A DNA stretch of 17,208 nt, taken from positions 1 to 17,208 of the forward strand of contig JAKJFI010000004.1 of assembly GCA_022704985.1 (NCBI GenBank). Direction: 5' to 3'. This DNA is from Candidatus Omnitrophota bacterium (GTDB taxonomy: Bacteria > Ratteibacteria > UBA8468 > B48-G9 > JAFGKM01). The translations under genes and the position numbers were made by a program. Below, piece by piece: positions 6,704 through 14,599 of this stretch; position 1 is the first letter of the stretch, and each line of letters opens with the position of its first letter. Below the pieces are notes generated by a model. The model was not told where the DNA came from, made no database searches, and saw only the letters and a list, made by a program, of their open reading frames with translations.

Positions 6704-8371
6704 ATGAATGGCGCACAGATAATGGTGGAAAGCCTTAAAAAGGAAGGTGTGGAGATAATTTTCGGTTATCCGGGCGGAGTGCTCCTGCCTCTTTGCGACC
6801 AGCTATACGACAGCGGTATAAAGTTTGTGCTGGTACGCCATGAGCAGGGAGCCGCGCATGCGGTTGACGGTTTTGCCAGGTCCTCGGGCAAGGTTGGCGT
6901 TTGTATGGCCACTTCAGGACCGGGCGCCACAAACCTTGTTACGGGGATAGCCACAGCATATATGGACTCCATACCCATGGTCGCCATTACGGCACAGGTT
7001 GCGACTAATCTGATAGGCAGCGACGCATTCCAGGAGGTTGACATTACAGGGATAACCAGGCCCATTACAAAACATAATTATCTGATAAAAGACGTCAAGG
7101 ATATAGCCAGGACGGTAAAGGAGGCTTTTTACATAGCGAGTTCAGGAAGGCCGGGTCCGGTTCTGATTGACCTGCCCGTTGATGTGCAGAGAGCAGAGAC
7201 AGAATTTGAATATCCGTCGGAGATTGACATAAGGAGCTACAATCCCACGTACGAAGGGCATCCGCTTCAGATTGAGCGTGCGTGGAAGATGATAAAGGAC
7301 TCGAAGAAGCCCCTTCTAATCGCCGGAGGCGGAGTTATAGGCGCCAATGCTTGTAAGGAACTGAAAAAATTCGTAGAAACGGCCAATATCCCCACAACAT
7401 TTACTCTCCTGGGTCTTGGCAGTTTGCCCGTAGAACATCCCCTGTCGCTCGGAATGCTGGGGATGCACGGTACCAAGTATGCCAATTACGCTGTTGTGGA
7501 AACAGACCTCCTGATATCGGCCGGGGCGAGGTTTGACGACAGGATTACGGGGAAGATTGAGGACTTTGCTCCCAACGCGAAGTTCATACACATAGATATC
7601 GATCCAGCTTCCATAAGCAAGAATATCATTGTGGATATTCCGATAGTAGGCAACGCAAAAGATATATTGCATGAACTGAACGCAAAGGCAGAGCCTGTCG
7701 CAAGAAAGGAATGGCTTGCCAAGATAAAAGAATGGAAGCAGAAATATCCGCTGACATACGAGAAAAATGCATTAAAGCCCCAGTATATAATAGAGAGACT
7801 TTCTGAGATGCTTCCGGATGACGCGATAATATGCACGGAGGTTGGGCAGAACCAGATGTGGACCGCGCAATACTATAAATTCAAGAAGCCGCGTACATTT
7901 GTTACCTCCGGCGGGCTGGGAACGATGGGATTCGGTTTTCCCGCGGCGATAGGCGCGCAGATGGCAAATCCCGGGAAGACGGTGATAGACATAGCGGGAG
8001 ACGGAAGTATTCAGATGAACATACAGGAACTCGCCACGGCGGTTTACAACCGTCTGCCGATAAAGATAATCATACTGAACAACTGCTGTCTCGGGATGGT
8101 GAGACAGTGGCAGCAGCTTTTTTATAAGAGAAGATACGCGTTTACCTGCGTGGAAAATGCTCAGCCGGATTTTGCAAAGCTGGCGGAGGCATACGGCGCA
8201 ATCGGCTACAGGGCGGCGTCTATGGATGAGTTTGATAAGATAATCAAGAAAGTCCTTAACGAGAAGGAGAAACCGGTTATACTTGACTGCAGGATAGTGG
8301 AGGAAGAGAATGTGTTTCCCATGGTTCCCGCAGGCGCGTCTCTCGACCAGATGCTTGAAGGGTTGGCCTGA
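6704..8371 (+). CDS. ilvB: Acetolactate synthase large (catalytic) subunit
   Basis: A 555-residue thiamine-diphosphate enzyme that condenses pyruvate with pyruvate or 2-oxobutyrate, the first common step of valine, leucine and isoleucine synthesis. The catalytic Glu is E47 in VRHEQGAAHA. The ThDP/Mg motif runs from GDGS (432-435) to NN (459-460). FGYPGG near residue 20 and SGPGATN are typical of AHAS. The C-terminal end MVPAGASLDQMLEG is also characteristic. It is followed after 26 bases by ilvN, so the pair forms the holoenzyme. AAGGAGAAGG at 6691-6700 precedes ATG closely. No leader peptide rich in branched-chain residues was seen upstream, so attenuation of the enteric kind is not supported. 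Confidence 0.97.
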   Translation: MNGAQIMVESLKKEGVEIIFGYPGGVLLPLCDQLYDSGIKFVLVRHEQGAAHAVDGFARSSGKVGVCMATSGPGATNLVTGIATAYMDSIPMVAITAQVATNLIGSDAFQEVDITGITRPITKHNYLIKDVKDIARTVKEAFYIASSGRPGPVLIDLPVDVQRAETEFEYPSEIDIRSYNPTYEGHPLQIERAWKMIKDSKKPLLIAGGGVIGANACKELKKFVETANIPTTFTLLGLGSLPVEHPLSLGMLGMHGTKYANYAVVETDLLISAGARFDDRITGKIEDFAPNAKFIHIDIDPASISKNIIVDIPIVGNAKDILHELNAKAEPVARKEWLAKIKEWKQKYPLTYEKNALKPQYIIERLSEMLPDDAIICTEVGQNQMWTAQYYKFKKPRTFVTSGGLGTMGFGFPAAIGAQMANPGKTVIDIAGDGSIQMNIQELATAVYNRLPIKIIILNNCCLGMVRQWQQLFYKRRYAFTCVENAQPDFAKLAEAYGAIGYRAASMDEFDKIIKKVLNEKEKPVILDCRIVEEENVFPMVPAGASLDQMLEGLA

Positions 8372-8397
8372 TTATGCCAACAATAAGGAGAACAAAA

Positions 8398-8922
8398 ATG
8401 GCGGAGAATAACAGGGGATACAGGTCTCACATAATCATAATAGCGGTTGAGAATAAATCCGGTGTTCTGGCACGGATTGCCGGGCTTTTTTCGGCCAGGG
8501 GATATAACATAGACAGTTTATGCGTTTCCGAAACGGAAGACCCGACGGTTTCCAAAATGACCTTGACAGTAAGGGGAGATGAGCGCATACTTGAACAGAT
8601 TAACAAGCAGTTAAACAAGCTCATTGATGTAATAAAAGTACAGGACCTTACAGAGGGAGATTTTATAGACAGGGAACTGGTGCTTATCAAGGTAAAGACG
8701 CTGAATCCTGTTGTCCGGCAGGAAGTAATGCAGCTTGCAAATGTTTTCAGGGCAAAGGTCGTGGATATAGGAAGGAAATCGCTGACGCTTGAGATAGTTG
8801 GAGGCACATCCAAGCTTAATGCGATGGTTGAACTTCTGAAGAGCTACGGAATAAAAGAACTGGTAAGAACCGGAAAGATTGCAATGGCGCGGGAATTCAC
8901 CCCAAAAAATAGAATAAGTTAA
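8398..8922 (+). CDS. ilvN: Acetolactate synthase small (regulatory) subunit
   Basis: A 174-residue regulatory subunit that activates the catalytic subunit and normally confers feedback inhibition by valine. An ACT domain begins at the N-terminus with SHIIIIAVENKSGVLARIAG and GYNIDSL, followed by the typical C-terminal half with RELVLIKV and LEIVGG. The start is placed at ATG 8398 because AAGGAG at 8385-8390 lies seven bases before it. The upstream in-frame ATG at 8374 would add eight residues and would place this ribosome binding site inside the gene. Length matches the IlvH-type small subunit. Valine-binding residues were not checked individually. Confidence 0.95.
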   Translation: MAENNRGYRSHIIIIAVENKSGVLARIAGLFSARGYNIDSLCVSETEDPTVSKMTLTVRGDERILEQINKQLNKLIDVIKVQDLTEGDFIDRELVLIKVKTLNPVVRQEVMQLANVFRAKVVDIGRKSLTLEIVGGTSKLNAMVELLKSYGIKELVRTGKIAMAREFTPKNRIS

Positions 8923-8942
8923 ATAACAACCCCTCACCGCAC

Positions 8943-9024
8943 TTGTCATTGCGAGGCTAAACCAAGCCGAAGCAATATCTGAATGAGGCTGAAATTGCCG
9001 CGTAAGAAACGCTCGAAATGACAA
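8943..9024. repeat. MITE/REP-like palindromic repeat in the ilvN-ilvC gap
   Basis: An 82-base element with imperfect terminal inverted repeats: TTGTCATTGCGAG at the left end and CTCGAAATGACAA at the right end, one mismatch in 13. A further inner pair GAAGCAAT and ATTGC lies between them. Sequences of the form TGTCATTGCGAGG...GAAGCAAT are known as dispersed small palindromic repeats in many environmental bacterial genomes. It has no coding capacity and sits between two co-oriented genes, so it would be transcribed and could form an mRNA hairpin that affects the ilvN/ilvC ratio. Confidence 0.65.
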
Positions 9025-9058
9025 AAATGCCGGCTTTGGGGCAAGGGAGGATAAGGAA

Positions 9059-10051
9059 ATGGCAAAGATATATGAGGATAAGGATGCGGATTTGCAGTTT
9101 TTGAAGGGCAAAAAGGTAGGGATTATCGGCTATGGAAGCCAGGGAAAGGCGCACGCGCTTAACCTGAAAGACAGCGGCGTGGATGTCCTGGTGAGCGAGC
9201 TGGAAGGTACGCCGAATTATAAGATTGCGGTGGCGGACGGTTTTAAACCGGTCGGCGCGGATGAGGCAACAAAGAAGTGCGATGTGATTATGATGCTTGT
9301 GCAGGATAATGTGCAACCGGCGGTTTACAGGAATTTCATCGCGCCGAACCTGACAAAGGGCAAAGCGTTGGGATTTGCGCATGGTTTTTCAATTCATTTC
9401 AGCCAGATAGTTCCGCCGAAAGACGTTGATGTATATATGGTGGCTCCCAAGGGTCCGGGGGACCTGGTAAGGGAACAGTTCGCGCAGGGGCAGGGTGTGC
9501 CCTGCATAGTAGCGGTCTATCAAAATCCGAGCGGTACGGCGATGAAGCTTGCTCTCGCGTATGCAAAGGGACTCGGCGGCACAAGATGCGGTGTAGTTGA
9601 AACCACATTTAAGGAAGAAACGGAAACGGACCTTTTCGGGGAACAGGCAGTGTTGTGCGGCGGCGCCACACAACTCATAAAATACGCGTTTGAAACTCTC
9701 GTTGAAGCTGGATATCAGCCGGAGATAGCATACTACGAAACCTGCCATGAACTGAAACTCATCGTTGACCTGATTATACAGAGGGGCATACAGGGTATGC
9801 GCAGGGTCATAAGCGATACGGCGGAATACGGCGATATGACCAGGGGACCGATGGTTGTTGACGAACAGGTGAAAGAAAACATGAAGAGCGTCCTCGGTGA
9901 GATACAGAGAGGAGAGTTTGCCCGGGAATGGATTACGGAGAATATGGTCGGAAGGCCTGTTTTCAATGCCCTTGAACGTCAGTCCGAGGAACACCTGATA
10001 GAGAAGGTAGGAAAGCAGATGAGGGCCATGATGCCCTGGCTGAAAAAATAA
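9059..10051 (+). CDS. ilvC: Ketol-acid reductoisomerase, class I
   Basis: A 330-residue short-form (class I) enzyme that isomerises and reduces acetolactate or acetohydroxybutyrate in valine and isoleucine synthesis. The Rossmann motif is GYGSQG (24-29). H108 in FAHGF, metal ligands D191 and E195 in DLFGEQ, E227 and E231 in YETCHELKL, and S252 match the class I active site. The cofactor loop reads [10 protein letters not shown] (45-54) instead of the common VGLRxGSxSW, so the Arg and both Ser residues that usually hold the NADP phosphate are Leu, Thr and Asn, and acidic residues are present. NADH use or mixed specificity is therefore possible. GGGAGG at 9045-9050 precedes ATG. Downstream, ilvD is absent. 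Confidence 0.96.
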   Translation: MAKIYEDKDADLQFLKGKKVGIIGYGSQGKAHALNLKDSGVDVLVSELEGTPNYKIAVADGFKPVGADEATKKCDVIMMLVQDNVQPAVYRNFIAPNLTKGKALGFAHGFSIHFSQIVPPKDVDVYMVAPKGPGDLVREQFAQGQGVPCIVAVYQNPSGTAMKLALAYAKGLGGTRCGVVETTFKEETETDLFGEQAVLCGGATQLIKYAFETLVEAGYQPEIAYYETCHELKLIVDLIIQRGIQGMRRVISDTAEYGDMTRGPMVVDEQVKENMKSVLGEIQRGEFAREWITENMVGRPVFNALERQSEEHLIEKVGKQMRAMMPWLKK

Positions 10052-10070
10052 TATCGGCTCCATTATCCGG

Positions 10071-10089
10071 GTTACCTTTTCAAGGTGAC
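10071..10089 (+). promoter_or_regulatory. Hairpin covering the thpR ribosome binding site
   Basis: GTTACCTT (10071-10078) can pair with AAGGTGAC (10082-10089), eight base pairs including one G-U, with a three-base loop. The AAGG of the right arm is the only ribosome-binding-like sequence before the ATG at 10092. The mRNA could therefore hide its own initiation site, which would make thpR translation low or conditional. The stem is short and may be accidental. Confidence 0.35.
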
Positions 10090-10091
10090 AA

Positions 10092-10661
10092 ATGAGGTTA
10101 TTTACAGGGATAAGGATACCAGGGGAAATAAAGGGAAAGATAGCCGAGGTCAGCCGCAAGCTTGAGAAAAAGATAAAGGAGGCCAGGATAGTCGTTCCCG
10201 AGAACCTGCACATTACCCTGAAATTCCTCGGTGAAATACCGGAGGAGCGAATACCGTCAATTGCGGATATTCTGAAGGATATTGCGAAAGACTGCGCGCC
10301 CTTCATGACTGAAGTGAGGGGCGCGGGGGTCTTCCCTGATGAAAGAAACCCGAGAGTTTTCTGGATAGGGTGCGAATCCTGCGGAAGACTTAAGAAGCTA
10401 AACGCCCTTATAGAAAACCGTCTTGAACCCGAAGGATTCACGAGAGAAAACCGTTTCAAAGAACACATCACCATAGCCCGCTTCAAGTCAACCCCAAAGA
10501 TAGCTTTCATAAGTGAAATTATCGGGATTTACAGGGATGAAGTCTTCGGTGTCATGAATATTGATGCGATAGAACTCATACGAAGCGACCTTTCACGCTT
10601 CGGCCCTTCTTATACGACTATGCGCTTCATGCAACTCGAAAAGCATAGGTTTTGCGATTGA
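10092..10661 (+). CDS. thpR: RNA 2',3'-cyclic phosphodiesterase, 2H family
   Basis: A 189-residue member of the LigT/ThpR branch of the 2H phosphoesterase superfamily, which opens 2',3'-cyclic phosphate ends of RNA to 2'-phosphate. The two catalytic His-x-Thr motifs are seen as HITLKFLGE (from H40) and HITIARF (from H124). MRLFTGIRIP at the N-terminus and the following region are typical. The length is normal. It is 41 bases after ilvC and its stop codon TGA overlaps the -35 box of the recA promoter. The location next to recA is common in diverse bacteria (thpR/cinA-recA order), without a known functional link. The physiological substrate in bacteria is unclear. Confidence 0.93.
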   Translation: MRLFTGIRIPGEIKGKIAEVSRKLEKKIKEARIVVPENLHITLKFLGEIPEERIPSIADILKDIAKDCAPFMTEVRGAGVFPDERNPRVFWIGCESCGRLKKLNALIENRLEPEGFTRENRFKEHITIARFKSTPKIAFISEIIGIYRDEVFGVMNIDAIELIRSDLSRFGPSYTTMRFMQLEKHRFCD

Positions 10662-10687
10662 CGCATGAGAGAGGTATGTGCTATATT
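10658..10687 (+). promoter_or_regulatory. Putative recA promoter with extended -10
   Basis: TTGACG (10658-10663) and TATATT (10682-10687) are separated by 18 bases, and TGC at 10679-10681 directly before the -10 box makes an extended -10 element. Transcription would start near 10694, about 40 bases before recA. The -35 box overlaps the thpR stop codon. I found no palindrome in the gap that resembles an E. coli-type (CTG-N10-CAG) or Gram-positive-type (GAAC-N4-GTTC) LexA box, so SOS control by those sites is not visible. Confidence 0.5.
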
Positions 10688-10733
10688 TTAAAATAATAAA
10701 TTTTGACGCCGAAAAAAACAAGGGGGGAGATTA

Positions 10734-11750
10734 ATGGACAAAGAAAAGGCGCTTGAGATGGCGATAGGGCAGATAGAAAAGGAGTTCGGCAAGGGTGCGA
10801 TAATGCGGCTGGGCGAAAAATCCGGCATAGAAGTGCCCGCCATTTCTACAGGAGCCGTTTCTCTGGACATCGCACTGGGTGTGGGCGGTATACCGCGCGG
10901 AAGGATAATAGAGATATTCGGTCCGGAATCGTCGGGAAAAACGACCCTTGCTCTGCATGTTCTCGCTGAAGCTCAGAAAGCCGGAGGGCAGGTAGCTTTT
11001 ATAGACGCTGAGCACGCCCTTGATCCCGACTATGCAAGAAAACTCGGTGTCAAGATTGAAGACCTGCTTATCAGCCAGCCTGACACAGGTGAACAGGCGC
11101 TGGAGATTGCCGAATCGCTGATACGAAGCAACGCCATTGATGTTGTTGTGATTGATTCGGTCGCGGCGCTTGTTCCCAAGGCAGAACTTGAGGGTGAAAT
11201 GGGAGAAAGCATCATGGGACTTCAGGCAAGGCTGATGTCCCAGGCGCTGAGAAAGCTTACCGGATACATCAGCAAATCAAAAACCTCGGCGATTTTCATA
11301 AACCAGTTGAGAGAAAAGATAGGCGTTTTCTTTGGAAATCCGGAAACGACTCCCGGCGGCAGGGCTTTGAAGTTTTACGCTTCCGTCCGTCTTGACGTGC
11401 GCAGGATAGAGAGCATAAAGAGAGGTACGGATATCATCGGGAATAGGGTAAGGGTCAAGGTGGTGAAGAACAAGGTTGCCCCGCCGTTCAGGGAAACGGA
11501 ACTGGATATGTATTATGGAAAGGGGATAAGCAAGGAAATATCTTTGATAAACGCCGCTGTGCAGTACAAGATAATTGAAAAAAAAGGCGCTTATTTTCAG
11601 TATAATGGAAGTTCATTAGGACAAGGGATGGAAAATGCCGTTGAAAACCTGAAGAAAGACGAGAAGCTTCTCACGGAGATTGACGGCAAGGTAAGGGAGG
11701 CGTCTGGATTGAAAGCAAAGAAGGAAGAGAAAGGAAAGGGGAAGGAATAA
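10734..11750 (+). CDS. recA: Recombinase RecA
   Basis: A 338-residue recombinase that forms filaments on single-stranded DNA, drives strand exchange and promotes LexA-type self-cleavage. Walker A is GPESSGKTT (63-71). [11 protein letters not shown], the Walker B region [10 protein letters not shown], the loop with [15 protein letters not shown], and [10 protein letters not shown] are all standard, and the L2 segment [15 protein letters not shown] is complete. The C-terminus is basic and Lys/Glu-rich. Normal bacterial length, no intein. GGGGGGA at 10722-10728 precedes ATG. Its usual partner recX is present but separated by two unrelated genes. Confidence 0.98.
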   Translation: MDKEKALEMAIGQIEKEFGKGAIMRLGEKSGIEVPAISTGAVSLDIALGVGGIPRGRIIEIFGPESSGKTTLALHVLAEAQKAGGQVAFIDAEHALDPDYARKLGVKIEDLLISQPDTGEQALEIAESLIRSNAIDVVVIDSVAALVPKAELEGEMGESIMGLQARLMSQALRKLTGYISKSKTSAIFINQLREKIGVFFGNPETTPGGRALKFYASVRLDVRRIESIKRGTDIIGNRVRVKVVKNKVAPPFRETELDMYYGKGISKEISLINAAVQYKIIEKKGAYFQYNGSSLGQGMENAVENLKKDEKLLTEIDGKVREASGLKAKKEEKGKGKE

Positions 11751-11806
11751 TTAAGGGAGAGACTGCTACGACAAACGATATTCCGCAATGACAATAGGAG
11801 GTGCAG

Positions 11807-12976
11807 ATGAAAGAGATAGGGATAGGTCTTATCGGATACAAGTTCATGGGAAAGGCCCATTCTCACGCATACAAGGATGTCGGAATATTCTTTGATTTGC
11901 CTGTTGACCCCAGGATGAAGGTTATATGCGGACGCGCGGAAAAACCTTTGAAAACAGCAAAAGAAAAATTCGGCTGGGATGAATATGAGACTGACTGGAG
12001 AAAGGTCGTAAGAAGAAAGGACGTTGACATAATTGACATAACTACCCCGCCCAACGCACATAAAGAAATAGCCATAGAGGCGGCTAAGGAAGGCAAGACG
12101 GTATTTTGTGAAAAACCGCTCGCTTCAACAATAAGGGATGCTTACGAGATGGTGGAGGCGGTGGAGAAGTACGGGGTGAAGCATGCTGTATGCTTCAATT
12201 ACAGGAAGCTTCCAGCCATCGGACTGGCAAAGCAACTTATTGAGACGGGTAAACTGGGTAAGATATTCCATATGAGAGCTGTATACCTGCAGGACTGGAT
12301 AATAGATCCGGAATTTCCTTTGGTATGGCGTCTGGAAAGGGATGTAGCGGGCAGTGGTTCTCATGGCGACTTAAATGCGCACCTGATTGATATGGCAAGA
12401 TACCTTGTGGGAGAATTTGACGAGGTAATCGGCATGAGTAAGACGTTTATTAAGGAACGGCCTCTGATAAGGGAAACGGGTGAGCTTGAGACCGGCCTGA
12501 AGGACAAGGCAAAATCTGAGGGAAAAGGAACTGTTACGGTGGATGACGCAACGCTTTTCCTTGCACGCTTTAAAAATGGCGCAATTGGTTCCTTCGAGGC
12601 GACGCGGTTTGCCGCCGGCAGGAAAAACGGACAAAAGTTTGAGATTAACGGGAGCAGGGGCAGTATAGTTTTCAACCTGGAAAATCTTAATGAACTTCAG
12701 TATTGCAGTATGGACGACCCGGAATATGCTCAGGGGTTCAGGACGATAATTGCGACGGATGCTTCTCATCCGTATGCTGGAAACTGGTGGCCTGCAGGAC
12801 ACATAATCGGTTACGGAGAGACGTTTATCAACATAGTTGCAGACCTTTTGAATTCTGTTGCAGAAGGGAAAAATCCGAGCCCCGATTTCTATGACGGGAT
12901 AAGATGCCAGGAAGTTTTGTGCGCCGTTGAGGAATCGATAGGCAAGAGGAGCTGGGTGGAGGTGAAGGAAAGATAG
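11807..12976 (+). CDS. Gfo/Idh/MocA family oxidoreductase (second)
   Basis: A 389-residue protein with Rossmann motif GIGLIGYKFMGKAHS (5-19), ITTPPNAHKEIA (78-89), the catalytic-type motif EKP (102-104) and GSHGDLNAHLIDMA (184-197; D188 and H192). These mark the family of sugar or inositol dehydrogenases. It is longer than the first oxidoreductase (342 residues) and is a different subfamily, not a duplicate. The start is ATG 11807, five bases after AGGAGG at 11796-11801; the alternative GTG at 11801 overlaps that ribosome binding site and is rejected. It lies 56 bases after recA in the same orientation and 126 bases before htrA. Its substrate is unknown and its place inside a recA-htrA-recX-alaS run is unexplained. 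Confidence 0.9.
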   Translation: MKEIGIGLIGYKFMGKAHSHAYKDVGIFFDLPVDPRMKVICGRAEKPLKTAKEKFGWDEYETDWRKVVRRKDVDIIDITTPPNAHKEIAIEAAKEGKTVFCEKPLASTIRDAYEMVEAVEKYGVKHAVCFNYRKLPAIGLAKQLIETGKLGKIFHMRAVYLQDWIIDPEFPLVWRLERDVAGSGSHGDLNAHLIDMARYLVGEFDEVIGMSKTFIKERPLIRETGELETGLKDKAKSEGKGTVTVDDATLFLARFKNGAIGSFEATRFAAGRKNGQKFEINGSRGSIVFNLENLNELQYCSMDDPEYAQGFRTIIATDASHPYAGNWWPAGHIIGYGETFINIVADLLNSVAEGKNPSPDFYDGIRCQEVLCAVEESIGKRSWVEVKER

Positions 12977-13041
12977 GGTAAAGGGACAAAATCATCCCCC
13001 CCCCTCACAGGAGAGCTTATCATATGAGAGTTCGGGGCAAA
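12977..13041 (+). repeat. Degenerate intergenic repeat, copy B, with C9 tract
   Basis: The gap before htrA contains AGGGTAAAGGGAC, a run of nine C residues (12996-13004), CTCACAGGAG and GAGTTCGGGGCAAA. The blocks follow the same order as in the purA-ilvB gap (6629-6693). Part of the C-run may be a repeat relic that has expanded. No protein is encoded. Confidence 0.4.
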
Positions 13042-13049
13042 TAAAACTT

Positions 13050-13078
13050 TTGCCTGTTTTTCGCATCTAAAGGATATT
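13050..13078 (+). promoter_or_regulatory. Weak candidate promoter for htrA
   Basis: TTGCCT (13050-13055) and GATATT (13073-13078) are spaced by 17 bases. The -10 box matches only four of six positions and lacks an extended -10. Starting near 13085 would leave just room for the strong AAGGAGG at 13091-13097. It is offered because htrA is often controlled separately from its neighbours; the sequence does not show a stress-sigma consensus. Confidence 0.25.
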
Positions 13079-13102
13079 GGTTAATGAAAGAAGGAGGAGC
13101 CG

Positions 13103-14599
13103 ATGAAAAAGGCAAAATTTATAGCGGCGGGGATTGTATTAGGGGTTGTTGCAGCGGGATTGCTGGCGAATACCGTGCATTTGCCGGGAACCTTTTTACT
13201 GGACGGCAAAAAGGTTAGCCAGTCGCCGTATGTGTTTACAGCCGCAAACGGCGAACTTCTGACTCTGCAAAATGCATTTGTTGAAATTGCCAGAGCGGTT
13301 AAACCTTCGGTGGTTCAGATAACAACGGAAAAGACAGTTACAATGCGCTACTGGGACCCGTTCGGAGACATGGAAGGATTCTTCCGGTCTCCGTTAGATG
13401 ACTTTTTTGGCGCGCCGAGAAGAAGGAAGGAATCTCCGAAGACCTTTGAAAGAAAACAGCAGGGACTGGGTTCCGGCTTTATAGTGGATACTGAAGGGCA
13501 CATTATTACAAACAATCACGTGATAGGCGGCGTTGATAAGATTCTTGTGAAATTGCAGGATGATACGCACCTGTACGAAGCAACGGTAGTGGGGACGGAC
13601 CCGAAGACAGACCTTGCCTTAATAAAGATAGCTGCAAAGCGTCCTCTGCCCGCCGTGAGACTTGGGGATTCGGAATCTATACAGCCCGGAGAGTGGGTCA
13701 TGGCGATAGGAAATCCTATGGGCTTGACCGCAACGGTTACGGTGGGGATTGTAAGCGCTAAGGGAAGGACGGGATTCGGCATCACGCAGTATGAGGATTT
13801 TATCCAGACCGATGCGGCAATCAACCCCGGCAATTCAGGGGGGCCGCTCATCAATATAAATGCGGAGGTGGTAGGCATAAACACCTTTATCGTATCTCCG
13901 CAGGTCGCGGAAGGGCTGGGGTTTGCCATACCCGTGAATATAGCAAGGCAGATATTTTCACAGCTGAAGGAAAAAGGAAAGGTTGTCAGGGGCTACCTTG
14001 GCGTTATTCTCCAGCCGCTTGATGAAGAACTTGCACAGTCTTTTAATCTGAAGCATACCCGGGGAGCTCTTATATCGAGGGTGATGCCAGGCACGCCTGC
14101 TGAAAAAGCCGGAATTAAGGAAGGAGACATAATTTTAAAGTTCGATGGCAGGGATATCGAGGGAATGCAGAATCTGCAGATGAAGGTTGCGTCTGCCCCG
14201 GTAGGCAAAAAGGTGTCGGTAACGGTATGGAGAGATGGAAAAGAGGTTGTCCTGTCGATGATAACCGGCGAAATGCCCTCAGACGATACGCTGGCCAAGG
14301 CCGTTGGCGAAGAGATGTGGAGAGGGATGCGTGTGTCTGAAATCTCCAGAGAGGTAAGGGAACAGTTCAACGTGACCGATGAAAGCGGCGTCGCTGTAAT
14401 CGCCGTAGAGCCCGGTTCAAAAGCTGAAGAGGCGGGGATAGGCGCGGGGATGTTGATTAAGACCATTAACGGCATATCCGTAAAGGGGTTGCAGCATTAT
14501 AGTACAATGGTCAAAAATATACCCGGCGATAAGAACGTGCGCCTGTTGGTTAAACGCGGGGAACAGAGCAGGTTCGTGATACTTAAGGGTGAAAAATAA
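13103..14599 (+). CDS. Periplasmic serine endoprotease of the HtrA/DegP family
   Basis: A 498-residue protease/chaperone that degrades misfolded envelope proteins. The N-terminus is a signal sequence or membrane anchor: MKK, then a hydrophobic stretch to about residue 25. The trypsin-like domain carries the triad H139 in TNNHVIGG, D170 in KTDLALIKI, and S245 in NPGNSGGPL. Two PDZ domains follow, roughly 298-390 (starting GYLGV) and 405-495 (with KAEEAGIGAGMLI and IKTINGISV). Two PDZ domains mean a DegP/DegQ-like architecture. The Arg/Lys-rich stretch PRRRKE (105-110) lies in the LA loop, where DegP has its long loop. AAGGAGG at 13091-13097 sets the start. The stop overlaps the start of recX by 11 bases. 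Confidence 0.95.
   Translation: MKKAKFIAAGIVLGVVAAGLLANTVHLPGTFLLDGKKVSQSPYVFTAANGELLTLQNAFVEIARAVKPSVVQITTEKTVTMRYWDPFGDMEGFFRSPLDDFFGAPRRRKESPKTFERKQQGLGSGFIVDTEGHIITNNHVIGGVDKILVKLQDDTHLYEATVVGTDPKTDLALIKIAAKRPLPAVRLGDSESIQPGEWVMAIGNPMGLTATVTVGIVSAKGRTGFGITQYEDFIQTDAAINPGNSGGPLININAEVVGINTFIVSPQVAEGLGFAIPVNIARQIFSQLKEKGKVVRGYLGVILQPLDEELAQSFNLKHTRGALISRVMPGTPAEKAGIKEGDIILKFDGRDIEGMQNLQMKVASAPVGKKVSVTVWRDGKEVVLSMITGEMPSDDTLAKAVGEEMWRGMRVSEISREVREQFNVTDESGVAVIAVEPGSKAEEAGIGAGMLIKTINGISVKGLQHYSTMVKNIPGDKNVRLLVKRGEQSRFVILKGEK

Noticed and set aside
8374..8397. Upstream ATG start for ilvN
   Set aside because: It lacks a ribosome binding site and would bury the AAGGAG that fits ATG 8398 with normal spacing.
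9389..10510. Long 373-codon minus-strand open frame opposite ilvC and thpR
   Set aside because: It is antisense to two strongly recognised genes, has no recognisable domain, and its openness follows from codon use of the plus-strand genes.
11801..11806. GTG start for the second oxidoreductase
   Set aside because: It overlaps the AGGAGG that serves ATG 11807.
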